IMG/VR virus record: IMGVR_UViG_3300036785_001389
Coordinates: 1 to 45,596 of that record
Length of the DNA: 45,596 nt
Strand: one strand, 5' to 3'
Source: a virus
This document shows positions 25,775 to 32,665 of the stretch, in pieces. The first letter of the stretch is position 1. Every line of letters begins with the position of its first letter. Below the pieces are notes generated by a model. The model worked only from the letters and a program-made list of their open reading frames with translations. It searched no databases and was not told the DNA's origin. Made by a program: the position numbers and the translations under genes.

Positions 25775-26902
25775 TTATTTCAGCATGTCTGGTGAGATGG
25801 TGAGGCGTGAAACCTCTCCGTACTCGGATGAGTAGGTGATGACAGATGCGCTGCGGCCGGACATGTAACCGCCCTGGCTGCTGTATGCGTCTTTAGCGGC
25901 TAACGTGCGGTGTTGCTCAGTAATCATCATGTTGCTCTCTTTGAGCTTGGCATGGTGAAGGTGACCGCAGTGGGCATAGGAGAATTTGGTGCGACCGAAC
26001 ACTTCGCGGAACTTGGCAACGAATACTTGCTCCATCCGATCAAAGTTGGCCCGGTGTGCGTGATGGAAGAATAAGCTTGTTTTGCCGAACTCCACGCACT
26101 GGTAACTGTCTGCGCTTGTGTCCACTTCCATGCGGGGCTCATTGCTGTATAGGGTGGCGAACATTTCTCGCAGCCATACGCTTGAAGCGATGTCGTGGTT
26201 ACCGGTAGCAATTACCAGTCGCAGTTTTGTGTGTTTCTGCAGAAGCATGTTGCACACGGTATTGATGATGCGGATGGCTACGCGCACCACTTTATGAAAT
26301 CGACTGTCAGCGTCAAGGATGTGACCACTTGTTGGCGTCTTGGCTTCCATACCGTCAAAGTGCAATGTGTCGCCCAGCAGGCATAACACTGCTTCACTTG
26401 AATTAGGGGCCAGTGCGATAGCGGCATTAAACCACTTCATTAGCAGTCGTTCTGCTATTTTAATATCCCAATCGTCCCCAGACTCGTCTTCATCGGCCAG
26501 CATACCGAGATGGTAGTCGCTGATGATGTAAGTGTTGAGCAGGTGCTGATCTGCAATTTCTGGTGCCGTCGTCGGCTTCACCTTTGGCAGGTCTTCTGCC
26601 AGGGCTTTCGCAGCAATCTGCATCAACTCAAACTGGCGCTCGGCGTCAATTGAGGATTTAACCCACTGAGTAGATTTCTTTCCGTCTTTACCGTAAAGCG
26701 TCGACACACCACGAACTTTAAACCCATCTGGCACCATATGAACCATGTCGTGCTCGGGGCTAAAGCCTTTCTTGGCGAAGGCTGCTTTCCGCTCCTGCAC
26801 TCTGCGCACATGGACGCTATATTTTCGGGCGATTTGGCTTGACGTCATCCCAGCAGAAAGTTCAGCTTTTAGCTGCTCATCGGTTATTTTTTGCTTAGCC
26901 AT
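25775..26902 (-). CDS. calcineurin-like metallophosphoesterase with N-terminal HTH
   Basis: 375 residues. N-terminal helix-turn-helix (about 5-40, LSAGMTSSQIARKYSVHVRR) resembles a resolvase-type HTH. From about 125 the phosphoesterase motifs follow in order: DYHLG (Asp129, His131), GDTLHFDG (177-184), GNHD (234-237), HHAH (280-283) and GHLHH (313-317), all metal ligands present. So it should be active on a phosphodiester or phosphomonoester. GAGAG is 7 nt upstream. Such proteins occur in many phages and prophages; substrate unknown. The HTH suggests it may act on DNA. Confidence 0.85.
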   Translation of the reverse strand: MAKQKITDEQLKAELSAGMTSSQIARKYSVHVRRVQERKAAFAKKGFSPEHDMVHMVPDGFKVRGVSTLYGKDGKKSTQWVKSSIDAERQFELMQIAAKALAEDLPKVKPTTAPEIADQHLLNTYIISDYHLGMLADEDESGDDWDIKIAERLLMKWFNAAIALAPNSSEAVLCLLGDTLHFDGMEAKTPTSGHILDADSRFHKVVRVAIRIINTVCNMLLQKHTKLRLVIATGNHDIASSVWLREMFATLYSNEPRMEVDTSADSYQCVEFGKTSLFFHHAHRANFDRMEQVFVAKFREVFGRTKFSYAHCGHLHHAKLKESNMMITEQHRTLAAKDAYSSQGGYMSGRSASVITYSSEYGEVSRLTISPDMLK

Positions 26903-26922
26903 GATTATCTCTCGGAGGGTGA

Positions 26923-27060
26923 TTATCTGAATGGTGCGCAGTAGTCGCGATGCTTCACAGCATGGCTAAACCACTTGCTGTAGTCACAGCCATTAAGACT
27001 ATGGATCACCTCTCTCTGGGGTAATGCAGAGGTTGTGGGGTCGGTACTGATTTCCGACAT
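26923..27060 (-). CDS. possible 45-residue protein
   Basis: Frame from ATG 27060 begins MSEISTDPTTSALPQ and ends HRDYCAPFR, with two Cys and several aromatic residues in NGCDYSKWFSHAVKHRDYC. Composition is protein-like and it lies just ahead of the phosphoesterase gene. The ribosome site is weak (GGTG, 4 nt), and other frames across this stretch are also open, so the call is uncertain. Confidence 0.35.
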   Translation of the reverse strand: MSEISTDPTTSALPQREVIHSLNGCDYSKWFSHAVKHRDYCAPFR

Positions 27061-27311
27061 GAGGCACCAAGTCCCCCATCCTTTCAGGGGGGCAGTTAAG
27101 CACGCAGTATCTAAGCAGCGCATCAGCCTGCGCATTCACCACAACAAAATGAACACTCGACGCATATCATCTGACCCGCGACAGGTAGCTCCGGCTTTGG
27201 AATATTCATATTGTTGCGTGCTCCGTTTCGTGGAGCTGACGGTCAGGTAGCTTAGCTCTGACACCGATGTGGGATTTACTAAGGAGATAGTCCCGTTGTT
27301 ACCCACTTCGT
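27061..27311. other. 250 bases without a confident gene
   Basis: On the minus strand a 28-codon Cys-rich frame (MNIPKPELPVAGQMICVEC...) and an overlapping frame with FVVVNAQADALLRYC can be read, but neither has a convincing ribosome site. One copy of a 32-bp repeat lies at 27118-27149. Its other copy encodes the same VVVNAQADA string at 29.9 kb. Probably a remnant of a moved Ash/Icd-type gene or a regulatory RNA locus. Confidence 0.3.
27118..27149. repeat. 32-bp direct repeat, copy 1
   Basis: Begins GCGCATCAGCCTGCG and ends CACCACAACAAAA. Identical over 32 bases to 29885-29916, 2.77 kb away, with the same orientation and with unrelated flanks. Confidence 0.85.
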
Positions 27312-27359
27312 TTACTCGCTATAGGGTGTAAATTGGTGATTACGCCCTATAGGGTGTAA
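27310..27359. promoter_or_regulatory. two tandem palindromic operator-like sites
   Basis: CTATAGGGTGTAA occurs at 27319-27331 and 27347-27359, 28 bp apart. Each is the right half of a near-palindrome: TTTACTCG-CTATAG-GGTGTAAA (27311-27332) and TTACGCCC-TATA-GGGTGTAA (27340-27359). They lie 14 bp downstream (in minus transcription) of the gene at 27373-27594 and ahead of the accessory genes. The binding protein is not identified. Confidence 0.45.
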
Positions 27360-27372
27360 TAGCCTGGAACAA

Positions 27373-27594
27373 TCACAGCAACCCTTTAACTTTGGCTACT
27401 AGGTCATCCCATACGCCTTCGACGTCATGACCAAGGGAAACGAGTTCGTCTTTCAGCTTGGCGAGAAAGCTTTCAGTGTCGACTACATCGGCCTTGGCTT
27501 CTGCTACGACAGGAGCCACTGCGGCAACAGCATCAGCTACTACGGGTGCTGCAGCTGCGACATCAGCAATTACAGTTTTGATATCTTCTGACAT
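27373..27594 (-). CDS. 73-residue helical Ala/Val-rich protein
   Basis: Start ATG 27594 (GAGGAttt upstream); a longer frame has no ribosome site. MSEDIKTVIADVAAAAP is followed by the repeat APVVADAVAAVAPVVAEA and then an amphipathic helix (SFLAKLKDELVSLGHDVEGV). It is acidic and predicted fully helical, with no signal peptide. Found directly after the spanin genes; it could be a lysis accessory or a small coiled-coil structural protein. Not recognised. Confidence 0.6.
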   Translation of the reverse strand: MSEDIKTVIADVAAAAPVVADAVAAVAPVVAEAKADVVDTESFLAKLKDELVSLGHDVEGVWDDLVAKVKGLL

Positions 27595-27699
27595 GATAAA
27601 TCCTCGAAATGGCTTTGATAGTGCCCGCATATGGGATAGCTGCGGGCTTACTAATGACCGCTCATACTCTTCTCTTTCGCACCACATGGGATGCCCTTT

Positions 27700-28224
27700 T
27701 TATTGTTTTGAGTTGAAGATGAGCTGGTCTGCACGTTCTTTGTCTTGGAAGTATTTCAGTTTTGCTTGGTCGCTGAGGATTCCGGCGCGGATATCGAGAA
27801 CGTTTGATCCAGTAACTGGATCGAGTTCGACGGTGGTTCCATCACCCACGCTGCTGCTGGCTGCGGTTTTGGACACGACACCGGCATTAACTGGACACTT
27901 GGCTTTGACGCGCAACTTGAGAGCGCCAGACTTAACAGCCCGCTGCAGATTATCGTTTTCAGCTTTGGCATTTTTCAGATCACCCTGGTATTTGGCATCT
28001 AAAGCTGCATATTGCTGCTCTAATGCCTGTTGTTTAGTCAGAGCGTCCGTTGCCTGTTTTGCTGCAGCATCACTGATGGCTTTCATCTCTTGCGTGTGAG
28101 CAAGGTTGATAGCTTCAACGTCTTTGCTCCAGCGCAATCCTTCTACATACCAGCCAAGGCCAAATGCGACGAGCAAGAGAGCCAGCTTCCAGTATGTTTT
28201 AATCATTTCCCATACGGCGATCAT
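27700..28224 (-). CDS. Rz: Rz-type inner-membrane spanin
   Basis: 174 residues from ATG 28224, which overlaps the upstream TGA (ATGA). One N-terminal membrane anchor (WKLALLLVAFGLGWYV, about 11-26), then a long periplasmic coiled coil (about 35-115, Ala/Gln/Lys-rich). This is the i-spanin layout: it joins Rz1 across the periplasm to fuse inner and outer membranes at lysis. The Rz1 gene is entirely inside it in another frame. Last of the lysis cassette. Confidence 0.85.
   Translation of the reverse strand: MIAVWEMIKTYWKLALLLVAFGLGWYVEGLRWSKDVEAINLAHTQEMKAISDAAAKQATDALTKQQALEQQYAALDAKYQGDLKNAKAENDNLQRAVKSGALKLRVKAKCPVNAGVVSKTAASSSVGDGTTVELDPVTGSNVLDIRAGILSDQAKLKYFQDKERADQLIFNSKQ
27756..27971 (-). 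CDS. Rz1: Rz1-type outer-membrane lipoprotein, nested in Rz
   Basis: 71 residues. Signal peptide with lipobox: MPKLKTIICSGLLSLALSSC, lipidated Cys20 expected after LALSS. Mature part is short and Pro-rich (VSCPKPQPAAAW). GGTG about 9 nt upstream of the ATG. Lies wholly within the Rz gene in another reading frame, the nested type of spanin pair. Partner of the Rz protein. Confidence 0.82.
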   Translation of the reverse strand: MPKLKTIICSGLLSLALSSCASKPSVQLMPVSCPKPQPAAAWVMEPPSNSIQLLDQTFSISAPESSATKQN

Positions 28225-28436
28225 TGTGGTTTGTCCGTTGATGGCTGATCTACTAATCGACCAGCAATACCTGCCAGAGCAACCACGGCAATAACCCAAG
28301 GCATGTAACGCTCTGGGATATATTGTTTAATGACGTCACCGTATGTGGCCCAACCAAAACTGATGGCACTTGCTAATGCCAGCGCTTGAACAGAAAAGTA
28401 TTTCCACGCTTTTCGCCAATCATCTACGAGTTTCAT
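28221..28436 (-). CDS. small membrane protein of the lysis cassette (DUF7940-type, holin-like)
   Basis: 71 residues. N-terminal amphipathic MKLVDDWRKAWKYFSVQAL, then a hydrophobic hairpin (LALASAISFGWATYG, and WVIAVVALAGIAGRLVDQ). Two membrane segments and this exact type of beginning and end (DW..AWK..S, GRLVDQ) match a known family of lysis-region membrane proteins. Overlaps the lysozyme stop by ATGA. Could be holin or antiholin; the cassette has two other candidates. Confidence 0.7.
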   Translation of the reverse strand: MKLVDDWRKAWKYFSVQALALASAISFGWATYGDVIKQYIPERYMPWVIAVVALAGIAGRLVDQPSTDKPQ

Positions 28437-28873
28437 TGAAGGAATAACTCCCGCTCAGCAGTGCGACGATTAACTAGGCCAGTAAGAATTTTACCGCCTG
28501 CTCTGCACCACTTTAGAAACTCATCAGCGGCACCCTTCTTATTGCCTGCGTTGAGCATCTTTAATAGGGTTGAGCCTTTAAGTGACCCAAGGCCAAGGTT
28601 GTATGTAAAACTCACTAGCGCGTCGAATTGGTTCTGATTGATTGGCACAGTAACGAGTTTTGATACCCCGTCAGCAAATGGCTTCACACCTTCACGTAAA
28701 AGACTCTCTGCAGTTTCTTGTGTGACGACCATTCCCGCCTCAACCTTGCGGCCGTTGACTGGATGCGTCCAACCATAAGCGATCGTCCACACTCCAACTG
28801 AATCCTGGTATGCCTTAAGCTTGCATCCTTCAAACCGTTTAATCAGCGCGATGCCAACAGGACTGATGTTCAT
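28433..28873 (-). CDS. endolysin, GH24 lysozyme
   Basis: 146 residues, a normal size for this T4/R21-type family. Catalytic triad visible: RFEG (Glu15), then YQDSVGVWTIAYGWT (Asp24, Thr30). No N-terminal signal-anchor is evident (MNISPVGIALIKRFEG), so it needs a holin for release. It cuts the glycan chain of peptidoglycan between GlcNAc and MurNAc. AGGGG 5 nt before the ATG. Sits between the two holin-like genes and the third membrane gene. Confidence 0.92.
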   Translation of the reverse strand: MNISPVGIALIKRFEGCKLKAYQDSVGVWTIAYGWTHPVNGRKVEAGMVVTQETAESLLREGVKPFADGVSKLVTVPINQNQFDALVSFTYNLGLGSLKGSTLLKMLNAGNKKGAADEFLKWCRAGGKILTGLVNRRTAERELFLQ

Positions 28874-28875
28874 AA

Positions 28876-29136
28876 CTACCCCTTCAGCTTGGTGCTGATA
28901 AAACGAGTGAGGATGTAACGGATGAAGCCGATACCCAGCAGGCCAATAACTAAGCTGCCGACAGCCGAGTAAGTGGAATCGATTTTGAGTAGTGATAACC
29001 AGTCATCAATCCAGTACGACAGAAGCGCACACCCGATAATGTCCGGTATGAATTTTTTATAGCCGCTGCCTTGATAGATACTTCGAGACAGAGCCATTAG
29101 CCCGGAAATGATGGCGAAGATGATTCGATTGTTCAT
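28876..29136 (-). CDS. holin-like membrane protein
   Basis: 86 residues with three hydrophobic stretches (IIFAIISGLMALS; FIPDIIGCALLSYWI; VGSLVIGLLGIGFIRYIL) and a basic C-terminus TRFISTKLKG, the design of class I holins of the LydA type. Overlaps the upstream gene by ATGA and is followed 2 nt later by the lysozyme gene. Probably the pore-forming partner or the antiholin of the next gene upstream. Confidence 0.7.
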   Translation of the reverse strand: MNNRIIFAIISGLMALSRSIYQGSGYKKFIPDIIGCALLSYWIDDWLSLLKIDSTYSAVGSLVIGLLGIGFIRYILTRFISTKLKG

Positions 29137-29393
29137 TGCTTCGGCGGCATCGTTACGGCTTTGCCACTCATCACAGCTTGTTCGTATAGCTCAAGCGCCC
29201 GGCGATATTCTCGGGCCTGTCTTCGCTGGTAATAAACGTTTGTGATGTATGTCGCGATACCGAGCAAGACACCGATCACAACCGCTATCCGGTTCCAGTC
29301 GAGGCTGGCAAGCCATGTTCCGAACTTTCCAAGGGCTATTAGCACAATTGATAACCAGTAAGAAAGTTGAGTTGTTTTTTCCTGCATCGTCAT
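29133..29393 (-). CDS. holin-like membrane protein (HP1/S-type)
   Basis: 86 residues with two hydrophobic segments (SYWLSIVLIALGKFG and IAVVIGVLLGIATYITNVYY) and a charged C-terminal tail (QRRQAREYRRALELYEQ). The pattern with VYYQRRQAR after the second segment is typical of phage holins of the HP1 family. First gene of the lysis cassette. ATG at 29393 or 29387; GGGG upstream of the former. Confidence 0.72.
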   Translation of the reverse strand: MTMQEKTTQLSYWLSIVLIALGKFGTWLASLDWNRIAVVIGVLLGIATYITNVYYQRRQAREYRRALELYEQAVMSGKAVTMPPKQ

Positions 29394-29756
29394 TCGCTTA
29401 GCCCCAGAAGGCGCTGCCGATCAAGCTTTTAGCTTGTTCTAGTTGTGGTTGTTGTAAGCAGCGACTATGTTGATCCAGTCCGCGCGGACGGGCTGGGCCT
29501 TGGTTCTGCTCATGATGAGAGTCATGGGCGGGATGACCGGTAACAGGTGAGACTGTTATTGGTCGCCCATCTTCACGATTTGGTTAGCCGTCACGCCGTA
29601 GTCACTCGGAGACAATGAGGGTGTTTGCAGTGATTGACTGATATTGGCGGACGGCTAAATAGGATAAGCATCAGACGCAGAAATGCGCCCCACGGCGGCG
29701 GTGGCGGTGGCGGTGGGTAGGAATGCCGAAGGTGTCGGCGTGGGATAGATGCTTAT
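29394..29756. other. 360 bases without a confident gene
   Basis: I see no gene with a proper start. A short minus frame beginning MSRTKAQPVRADW (about 25 codons) ends just before the lysis cassette and is not convincing. There is a GGCGGT-type simple repeat at about 29694-29720 and a small hairpin CAAGCT-ttt-AGCTTG near 29427. Confidence 0.4.
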
Positions 29757-30035
29757 TTAAAAAGGGTTGCGGTGGCCGGTGCTAATCTCCGGCACAGTGA
29801 ATTCCGATATTTTGACAATCTTTCGATTGGACAGGCCTCGGGCTTCGTCACCGCCTCGGATTTCCATCACACGAGAAGCACGTCGCGCATCAGCCTGCGC
29901 ATTCACCACAACAAAAAGAGCGCTAAGGTTTCCAGCTTTTGCGCTTGGCTCGCCCACTCCCAAAACACTCTTTCTTGTTGTGTGCTTGTCTATCCAAGCT
30001 GTCGCAGCTTTTAACCGGATTATCCGTGCCTGCAC
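29757..30035 (-). CDS. Ash/Icd-like short frame, uncertain
   Basis: Frame of up to 92 codons (GTG start 30035 without clear ribosome site). The part SALFVVVNAQADARRASRV-MEIRGGDEARGLSNRK (about 38-73) recurs in enterobacterial prophages, where it is annotated as hypothetical or Ash-family protein. It lies right after the proposed late terminator, and its VVVNAQADA stretch is the 32-bp repeat. It may be a real small protein or the coding shadow of a conserved RNA. Confidence 0.3.
   Translation of the reverse strand: MQARIIRLKAATAWIDKHTTRKSVLGVGEPSAKAGNLSALFVVVNAQADARRASRVMEIRGGDEARGLSNRKIVKISEFTVPEISTGHRNPF
29885..29916. repeat. 32-bp direct repeat, copy 2
   Basis: Identical to 27118-27149. 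On the minus strand both copies encode VVVNAQADA in open frames. Confidence 0.85.
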
Positions 30036-30087
30036 ACGAACTCAACGCATCACCGTTTACGCCAGTCTTTCCCGGTGTCATTTACGG

Positions 30088-30117
30088 AAAAGCCCCGGCG
30101 TTTATAGCCAGGGCTTG
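30088..30117 (-). terminator. terminator at the end of the late leader
   Basis: Minus strand AAGCCCTGGC-tataaac-GCCGGGGCTT, 10 pairs with one wobble, then TTTTCC. Lies about 260 nt after the proposed late start, where lambda-like phages carry tR'. Confidence 0.65.
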
Positions 30118-30356
30118 AATAGGAATGCACGCGTCAATGTGCATTTGATTGCTAGTGTCACCTAGCTTATTACGCGTGGAGGTTACCCAACCGGTACACG
30201 TATATGTTCGACATATTCGTGCAGACCTCTCAGCCTGCTTGGTTGGAGTACCAGTCTTAGCGACGAAGTTACCAACTAGGCGGAATCAGCGTTCAAGGTG
30301 CCGCCCACTTAACCCTGAATCACCGCTCTTCGCTTTACGCTCCCGAGCATATAGCA

Positions 30357-30384
30357 AATATACACTTCCAAAACTCAAAATCAA
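30357..30384 (-). promoter_or_regulatory. candidate late promoter
   Basis: Minus strand TTGATT (30384-30379), 16-nt spacer, TATATT (30362-30357), just downstream of the Q-like gene. The 240-nt region between it and the terminator at 30088-30117 has no gene and several small hairpins. Order (Q-like gene, promoter, leader, terminator, lysis genes) is that of pR'. Not proven. Confidence 0.4.
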
Positions 30385-30406
30385 TCTTTATTTGTACATG
30401 TCTGCA

Positions 30407-31009
30407 TTATGCAGCTAATTTATCGCTTTTTGTCGACACGTTAGCAGCCAACTTTGCATGCATCACTTCGTTGAACAGTTCCCGGCACCATCGTATCCGG
30501 TCAATGCATTGCTTTTCAGTTAACCCCGGCGCGTAAACACGACGGAGATAGTTTGCAATACTTTGCATGTCTTCTCGGTCACAATAATACTTAATTGCTA
30601 CCGCGCGGATCGGACTGGACTGACTGAACGCTTCGCAGATTACACCGTCGATATATTTGCCCTCTTCCCCTTCTTTGGCGAGACGCAGGATATGAGCAAA
30701 TGAGCTTTTCGGGTTGATGATTTCCTTAGCCTTCAAGAACAGTTCGGTTCCGCGATAGCCTGCTTCATAAAGATGTTCTACAGTGCGAATGATCTTAGCG
30801 CCGCTGTTGTCGTCCCAATCGGTAGATATCATCAGGCGACCAATGACCCCACAGGCTGATGCTGGCGCAGTGTTGCCACCGGCATATTCACCCCACATGT
30901 GAAGAACGGAGCGGATCCACCTGTCCTGTACCGGCGTCAGCTTCTTGGATTTACCCAAGTAGCTTTTGCGCTGGGCATTGGCCAGTTGCTGCCAGACGTT
31001 TAGCTTCAT
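30407..31009 (-). CDS. DUF1133-like protein, late antiterminator Q candidate
   Basis: 200 residues from ATG 31009 (GGGGAG 6 nt upstream). Contains KKLTPVQDRWIRSVLHMWGEYAGG (about 21-44 in overlapping pieces), VIGRLMISTDW, and a C-terminal HTH-like part (SIANYLRRVYAPGLTEKQCIDRI, about 155-177), the pattern of phage DUF1133 proteins. Such proteins sit where Q sits, after the nin region and before the late promoter. Q function is inferred from place, size and the downstream promoter-leader-terminator. It overlaps ninH by 4 nt (ATGA). Confidence 0.6.
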   Translation of the reverse strand: MKLNVWQQLANAQRKSYLGKSKKLTPVQDRWIRSVLHMWGEYAGGNTAPASACGVIGRLMISTDWDDNSGAKIIRTVEHLYEAGYRGTELFLKAKEIINPKSSFAHILRLAKEGEEGKYIDGVICEAFSQSSPIRAVAIKYYCDREDMQSIANYLRRVYAPGLTEKQCIDRIRWCRELFNEVMHAKLAANVSTKSDKLAA

Positions 31010-31191
31010 GCTCTGCTCCCCTTCTGCTTTGTCTTGGTCATAAGGATTCCGTTTACAATGCAATGGAATTCAGCTTTGAAGTCTCTGGCGTAGTTAGCCA
31101 CTGTCTGGCGCTGACATTGCAGCTTCCGGGCAACTTCAGACATGTTTCCTCGGGTGGTTACTAGCAGGTCTGGGATTGTTTGGATTATCAC
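31006..31191 (-). CDS. ninH: NinH-like HTH protein
   Basis: 61 residues from a GTG start (GGAGG 5 nt upstream). IIQTIPDLLVTTRGNMSEVA-RKLQCQRQTVANYARD aligns closely by eye with lambda NinH (TIPDMLVEAYGNQTEVARRL), including IVNGILM near the end. Homeodomain-like HTH, relative of Fis in some analyses; role in the nin region not settled. Overlaps ninG by GTGA. Confidence 0.85.
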   Translation of the reverse strand: MIIQTIPDLLVTTRGNMSEVARKLQCQRQTVANYARDFKAEFHCIVNGILMTKTKQKGSRA

Positions 31192-31811
31192 GCTGCCTCC
31201 AGTTGTCTCTTGCGCAGTTTTTCATAGTGCTTCGCCCGGCGCGTGAATATGGATTTCACCCGCTGCAGGTAAGCGATGTCGAATTTCCGTGGGGTGTTAT
31301 CGTGTTCGATTCGTTCAACGCGGAAGGCGCTAATCTTCTCGATGAGGTTTATACGATAGGGGATCAGGTTTCCTGATAAGTCTCGGTTGCAATGGACGCA
31401 CCCAGCGTGGTTGTTGAATACGTTGAAGCGCAAATGTGGGGCTGCTCCCCTGGAACGATAATGACTAGCGTCAACTGCGCCGCCACGAACGCCGTAGTTA
31501 AGTGGCCTGCCGCAGGCTATGCATGGCTTCCCATAGTCGCGCCAAAATACAAACCGATTTACCGCTGCCTGAGCCTCTCTGTTCCATTCTGATTTTGTCT
31601 TTAACCTTTCCCTTCTCTGCCGCAGTTCATCGCGCTGTAGACGCTCCTGCTTGCGTTTTTCGCGCATAGCAATCTCTTCATCACGCTTCTTGTTGAAGGC
31701 AATGGCGCATTTGTAGTTGTGACAGACTTTTTGAAGTGAGGATCGGGGAAGGTATTCGGCATTGCAGATTGGGCAGGTCTTTGGCTTCGGCGGCTTAATG
31801 CCTTTAGCCAT
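31188..31811 (-). CDS. ninG: NinG/Rap recombination endonuclease
   Basis: 207 residues. N-terminal CPICNAEYLPRSSLQKVCHN zinc-binding part (about 13-32), a long basic coiled coil (EIAMREKRKQERLQRDELRQ), then CIACGRPL ... DASHYRSRGAAPHLRFN ... CVHCNRDLSGN, the HNH-like core of Rap. In lambda Rap resolves Holliday junctions and D-loops during Red recombination, which fits with recT and exo at the other end. Length and order match lambda. Confidence 0.93.
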   Translation of the reverse strand: MAKGIKPPKPKTCPICNAEYLPRSSLQKVCHNYKCAIAFNKKRDEEIAMREKRKQERLQRDELRQRRERLKTKSEWNREAQAAVNRFVFWRDYGKPCIACGRPLNYGVRGGAVDASHYRSRGAAPHLRFNVFNNHAGCVHCNRDLSGNLIPYRINLIEKISAFRVERIEHDNTPRKFDIAYLQRVKSIFTRRAKHYEKLRKRQLEAA

Positions 31812-32004
31812 TGCGACTCCGACGAACGAAGTGGTTAACGTCCCATATCCAAAATTTTATTAACATTGCATCGTAGCTAGGTAAGCTTCTATATAACTCA
31901 AAATCCTCATCAATCAATCTCATCCTTATTTTATATACCCATAGGTTTCTGATCATCATTAGGAAGCAGCACGTCAAAATAATATAAAGAATAATCTCAA
32001 TCAT
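31804..32004 (-). CDS. 66-residue membrane protein
   Basis: ATG 32004 has GGAGG 6 nt upstream (an earlier ATG at 32010 sits too close to it). One N-terminal hydrophobic segment IEIILYIILTCCFLMMI, then a basic cytoplasmic part with KFWIWDVNHFVRRSRNG. Overlaps ninG and the upstream zinc-finger gene. Function unknown; AT-rich compared with neighbours (many ATA and TTA codons), suggesting recent acquisition. Confidence 0.6.
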   Translation of the reverse strand: MIEIILYIILTCCFLMMIRNLWVYKIRMRLIDEDFELYRSLPSYDAMLIKFWIWDVNHFVRRSRNG

Positions 32005-32122
32005 CTTCATCCTCCGCGTTCCCCAGGGTTTCGTCTGCTCGGCGGTCTATCTCATCGTTGCACTGCTGGCAGATGTAGGTTTCTGTATCAGGCAGTTCTT
32101 TGTTGCAGCTGCAGCACTTCAT
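31997..32122 (-). CDS. 41-residue zinc-ribbon protein
   Basis: Starts MKCCSCNKELPDTETYICQQ; CxxC-14-CxxC spacing (CSC N, CQQC) makes a zinc ribbon, followed by an acidic tail (NAEDEDD). The start overlaps the upstream stop by ATGA. Small zinc proteins of this kind are common in nin regions. Function unknown. Confidence 0.6.
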   Translation of the reverse strand: MKCCSCNKELPDTETYICQQCNDEIDRRADETLGNAEDEDD

Positions 32123-32301
32123 AGATACGTCCATATGGCATAAATGATGATTGCTGGAACCCATGCGGTGATGAACCAAGCAGCAAACCATGCACCAAGA
32201 AATGTCCAAAAATCAGCACGGCGGAATGACTCAAGACCTACGACTAATTTGAGTAGAAAAAAGAACATGCCTGTAAGCCATACACTTAGTACGATCGTCA
32301 T
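32119..32301 (-). CDS. 60-residue two-segment membrane protein
   Basis: Start ATG 32301 with GAGGTG 6 nt upstream. Hydrophobic segments TIVLSVWLTGMFFFLLKLVV and TFLGAWFAAWFITAWVPAII. No known family seen. Part of a chain of ATGA-overlapping small genes (31.8-33.0 kb). Confidence 0.6.
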   Translation of the reverse strand: MTIVLSVWLTGMFFFLLKLVVGLESFRRADFWTFLGAWFAAWFITAWVPAIIIYAIWTYL

Positions 32302-32477
32302 TTCACGCACCTCATTAGGAGATAAAGAACGGCATTACCCGGCCATGCGAGGCTGAGTAACAGGTTTTTGATAATGGTCAGGGATGGTGAGCCTTTGGTG
32401 TAGCTCTCGTAGAACCGACCTGCGATGAAGATATAAGCTGCGAATACTGCTAACAGGATGAAAAATAATATGCTCAT
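32298..32477 (-). CDS. 59-residue membrane protein
   Basis: Start ATG 32477 with GAGGT 5 nt upstream. SILFFILLAVFAAYIFIAG is a single strong membrane segment, followed by a basic loop and a second weaker one (NLLLSLAWPGNAVLYLLM). Overlaps its neighbours by ATGA at both ends. Unrecognised. Confidence 0.6.
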   Translation of the reverse strand: MSILFFILLAVFAAYIFIAGRFYESYTKGSPSLTIIKNLLLSLAWPGNAVLYLLMRCVK

Positions 32478-32665
32478 TGTAACCTCATCATTTTCAGCAC
32501 TGCGCTCCCTCTCGGGTAGATTTTCCGCATCAGCTTTAACCGGTTGGCTCTTAATGAGTTTCGATGCTGCTGATTTGGTCTGTTTTTGATATTGCTGGCC
32601 TGCCTGTAATGGTGTGCATCCATCTCCCGCTTGTATGCCGTAAATAGGTCTGACAAAAGCGTCAT
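32474..32665 (-). CDS. 63-residue basic protein
   Basis: Start ATG 32665 with GGAG 6 nt upstream. MTLLSDLFTAYKREMDAHHY followed by an Arg/Asn/Lys-rich second half (NSLRANRLKLMRKIYPRG). Very basic, soluble, likely binds nucleic acid. Overlaps both neighbours by ATGA. Unrecognised. Confidence 0.6.
   Translation of the reverse strand: MTLLSDLFTAYKREMDAHHYRQASNIKNRPNQQHRNSLRANRLKLMRKIYPRGSAVLKMMRLQ

Noticed and set aside
27312-27355. T7-type promoter (CTATAGGG)
   Set aside because: Only the 3' core agrees, there is no single-subunit RNA polymerase gene in the window, and the motif is half of a palindrome.
29767-30418. plus-strand frames in the late leader region
   Set aside because: Arg/Cys/His-rich composition and no ribosome sites; they overlap a probable non-coding leader and terminator.
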